From contig DPVA01000172.1 in the NCBI GenBank assembly GCA_003529705.1, positions 593 through 7,961 of the forward strand: a stretch of 7,369 nucleotides of DNA, in the 5' to 3' direction. Source of the DNA: Gammaproteobacteria bacterium (GTDB lineage: Bacteria > Pseudomonadota > Gammaproteobacteria > Arenicellales > UBA868). The notes under the pieces were generated by a model. That model searched no databases. It was not told the origin of the DNA and was given only the letters and a program-made list of their open reading frames with translations. Numbering within the stretch: the stretch's first letter is position 1; the number at the start of each line of letters is the position of its first letter. The position numbers and the translations under genes were made by a program. Below, piece after piece: positions 6,419 through 7,369 of the stretch.

Positions 6419-7369
6419 ATGAAACTGGACGCGTTGCAGTCACCGAAATACAGACGATTCTGGTTGGGCTCTATCGGCTCCACCGGGGCTACCCAGCTTT
6501 ACTTTGTGGGGATGGGGTGGCTGGTCTTTAAATTGACCGGCTCTGCGCTTTATCTGGGCCTACTCGGAGTCGCTATGGCCGTTCCGACGATTCTCGCAAC
6601 CCTAGCTGGCGGGCTCGTGGCGGATTATGGTAATCGTGGCCGGATTCTACTCATCACCTCAATACTGGCAGGCGCTGCACTGGGCGTACTGGCGATCCTC
6701 GATCTTGGTGAATGGGTAACCGTCTGGCAGGTACTGGTTATCGCTGCCCTACTAGGGCTGATTTCGGGATTTGACATGCCAGCGCGGGTTTCATTCTTCC
6801 CCGCGTTAATCGAACCGCATCAGATGATGAGTGCCGTCGCTCTGAATTCGATTCTTTGGCAGGGAACTCGGATGGTGCTGCCCGCCGTGGGCGGTGTGCT
6901 GATTGCCATCGCCGACACCTGGATCATCTTTGCGTTGTGTACCGTGGGGTTCGCGGTGATGGTTAAGATCCTTTGGGGTCTCCAGACGCCGACTGGCCAG
7001 CTGCAGGGTTCGGCGAAAGACGGGGGTCTCGGAACGGCCTGGCGCTTTATCCGTGAGGAGAAACTTTTTGCCGCACTCATTGCGATGACGTGGATTTCAA
7101 TGTTTTTTGGCACCTCGTATGTCCAGATCATGCCGGTATTCGCCCAGATACTGAATACCGGCGAGCAGGGGTATGGACTGCTGCTTTCTGCGACCGGTGT
7201 CGGCTCCGTCCTTGGAACCGTTCTCGTCGGACGGCTACAGAGTTCACCGAACCTCGGCCGGGTGATGATGGGTGGCAACGTCCTGTTTGCGCTTTCACTG
7301 GCACTGTTTGCGCTAGTGACCGGCCTTGCTGCAGACTGGCCATTCGCCTTTGCAATGGCCTGCGGCTGT
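6419..7369 (+). CDS. MFS_3/DHA3-type exporter, N-terminal part, cut by window end
   Basis: The frame opens at ATG 6419 and stays open for 317 codons to the last base. Family members are usually about 400-430 residues, so roughly the last quarter is missing. The sequence starts MKLDALQSPKYRRFWLGS, a typical short cytoplasmic tail before helix 1. The helix 2-3 loop has a motif-A-like GGLVADYGNRGRIL (64-77). The helix 4-5 region shows GFDMPARVSFFPALI (117-131) and AVALNSILWQGTRMVLPAVG (139-158), the signature of the EntS-like/MFS_3 group. A charged linker (about 187-215) separates it from the second bundle, which begins near 216. Such proteins export siderophores, macrolides or other small molecules by proton antiport; no specific substrate can be read here. 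It is co-directional with the AI-2E gene, 73 bases after it, and may share a transcript. Long minus-strand frames over this region are antisense shadows. Confidence 0.88.
   Translation, partial: MKLDALQSPKYRRFWLGSIGSTGATQLYFVGMGWLVFKLTGSALYLGLLGVAMAVPTILATLAGGLVADYGNRGRILLITSILAGAALGVLAILDLGEWVTVWQVLVIAALLGLISGFDMPARVSFFPALIEPHQMMSAVALNSILWQGTRMVLPAVGGVLIAIADTWIIFALCTVGFAVMVKILWGLQTPTGQLQGSAKDGGLGTAWRFIREEKLFAALIAMTWISMFFGTSYVQIMPVFAQILNTGEQGYGLLLSATGVGSVLGTVLVGRLQSSPNLGRVMMGGNVLFALSLALFALVTGLAADWPFAFAMACGC

Noticed and set aside
6820..7278. 152-residue minus-strand frame at the right end.
   Set aside because: It is antisense to the MFS_3-type gene, whose helices and motifs run unbroken from 6419 to the window end.
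1..7369. Signs of a mobile island, defence system or phage region.
   Set aside because: No transposase, integrase, terminal repeats, att-like duplications, nuclease/toxin genes or abrupt composition change were seen; all genes are ordinary metabolic, regulatory or transport families.

Overview
The window looks like chromosomal DNA from a proteobacterium, most likely a gammaproteobacterium. This rests on moderately high GC by eye, sigma70-type promoters, Shine-Dalgarno sites on some genes, and a LiuR-like MerR regulator. I cannot name a genus. Coding density is high: six protein genes (two cut by the window edges), no intergenic gap longer than about 115 bases, and no rRNA, convincing tRNA, CRISPR array, insertion sequence or phage gene.

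Layout: (1) 1-174, the last 57 codons of a plus-strand EamA/DMT permease. (2) 171-1367, a minus-strand 12-TM MFS permease whose stop overlaps the EamA stop tail to tail. (3) 1481-4747, a minus-strand 1088-residue fused B12-dependent acyl-CoA mutase (IcmF): B12-binding domain, G-protein chaperone and mutase barrel in one chain. (4) 4748-4857, a short divergent control region with a perfect 14-bp palindrome lying within or across two oppositely directed core promoters. (5) 4858-5244, a plus-strand MerR-family regulator of LiuR type. (6) 5284-6345, an AI-2E/PerM-family membrane protein. (7) 6419 to the window end, the first 317 codons of an MFS_3-type exporter.

The functional core is the divergent icmF-liuR-like pair. 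IcmF interconverts isobutyryl-CoA and n-butyryl-CoA, linking valine/branched-chain acyl-CoA breakdown to straight-chain acyl-CoA oxidation. A LiuR-like MerR protein is a natural regulator, because LiuR proteins control branched-chain amino acid catabolism in proteobacteria. The shared palindrome suggests that one regulator controls icmF and itself together. The MFS gene 113 bases behind icmF, on the same strand and with a good ribosome binding site, may be co-transcribed with it. The AI-2E and MFS_3 genes follow the regulator, but nothing in the sequence ties them to acyl-CoA metabolism.

I found no clear evidence of a wholly new biological system. The points most worth a second look are the shared operator/promoter architecture, the isobutyryl-type active-site residues of the mutase, a four-codon reading frame overlapping the regulator start, and the uncharacterised MFS permease next to icmF.
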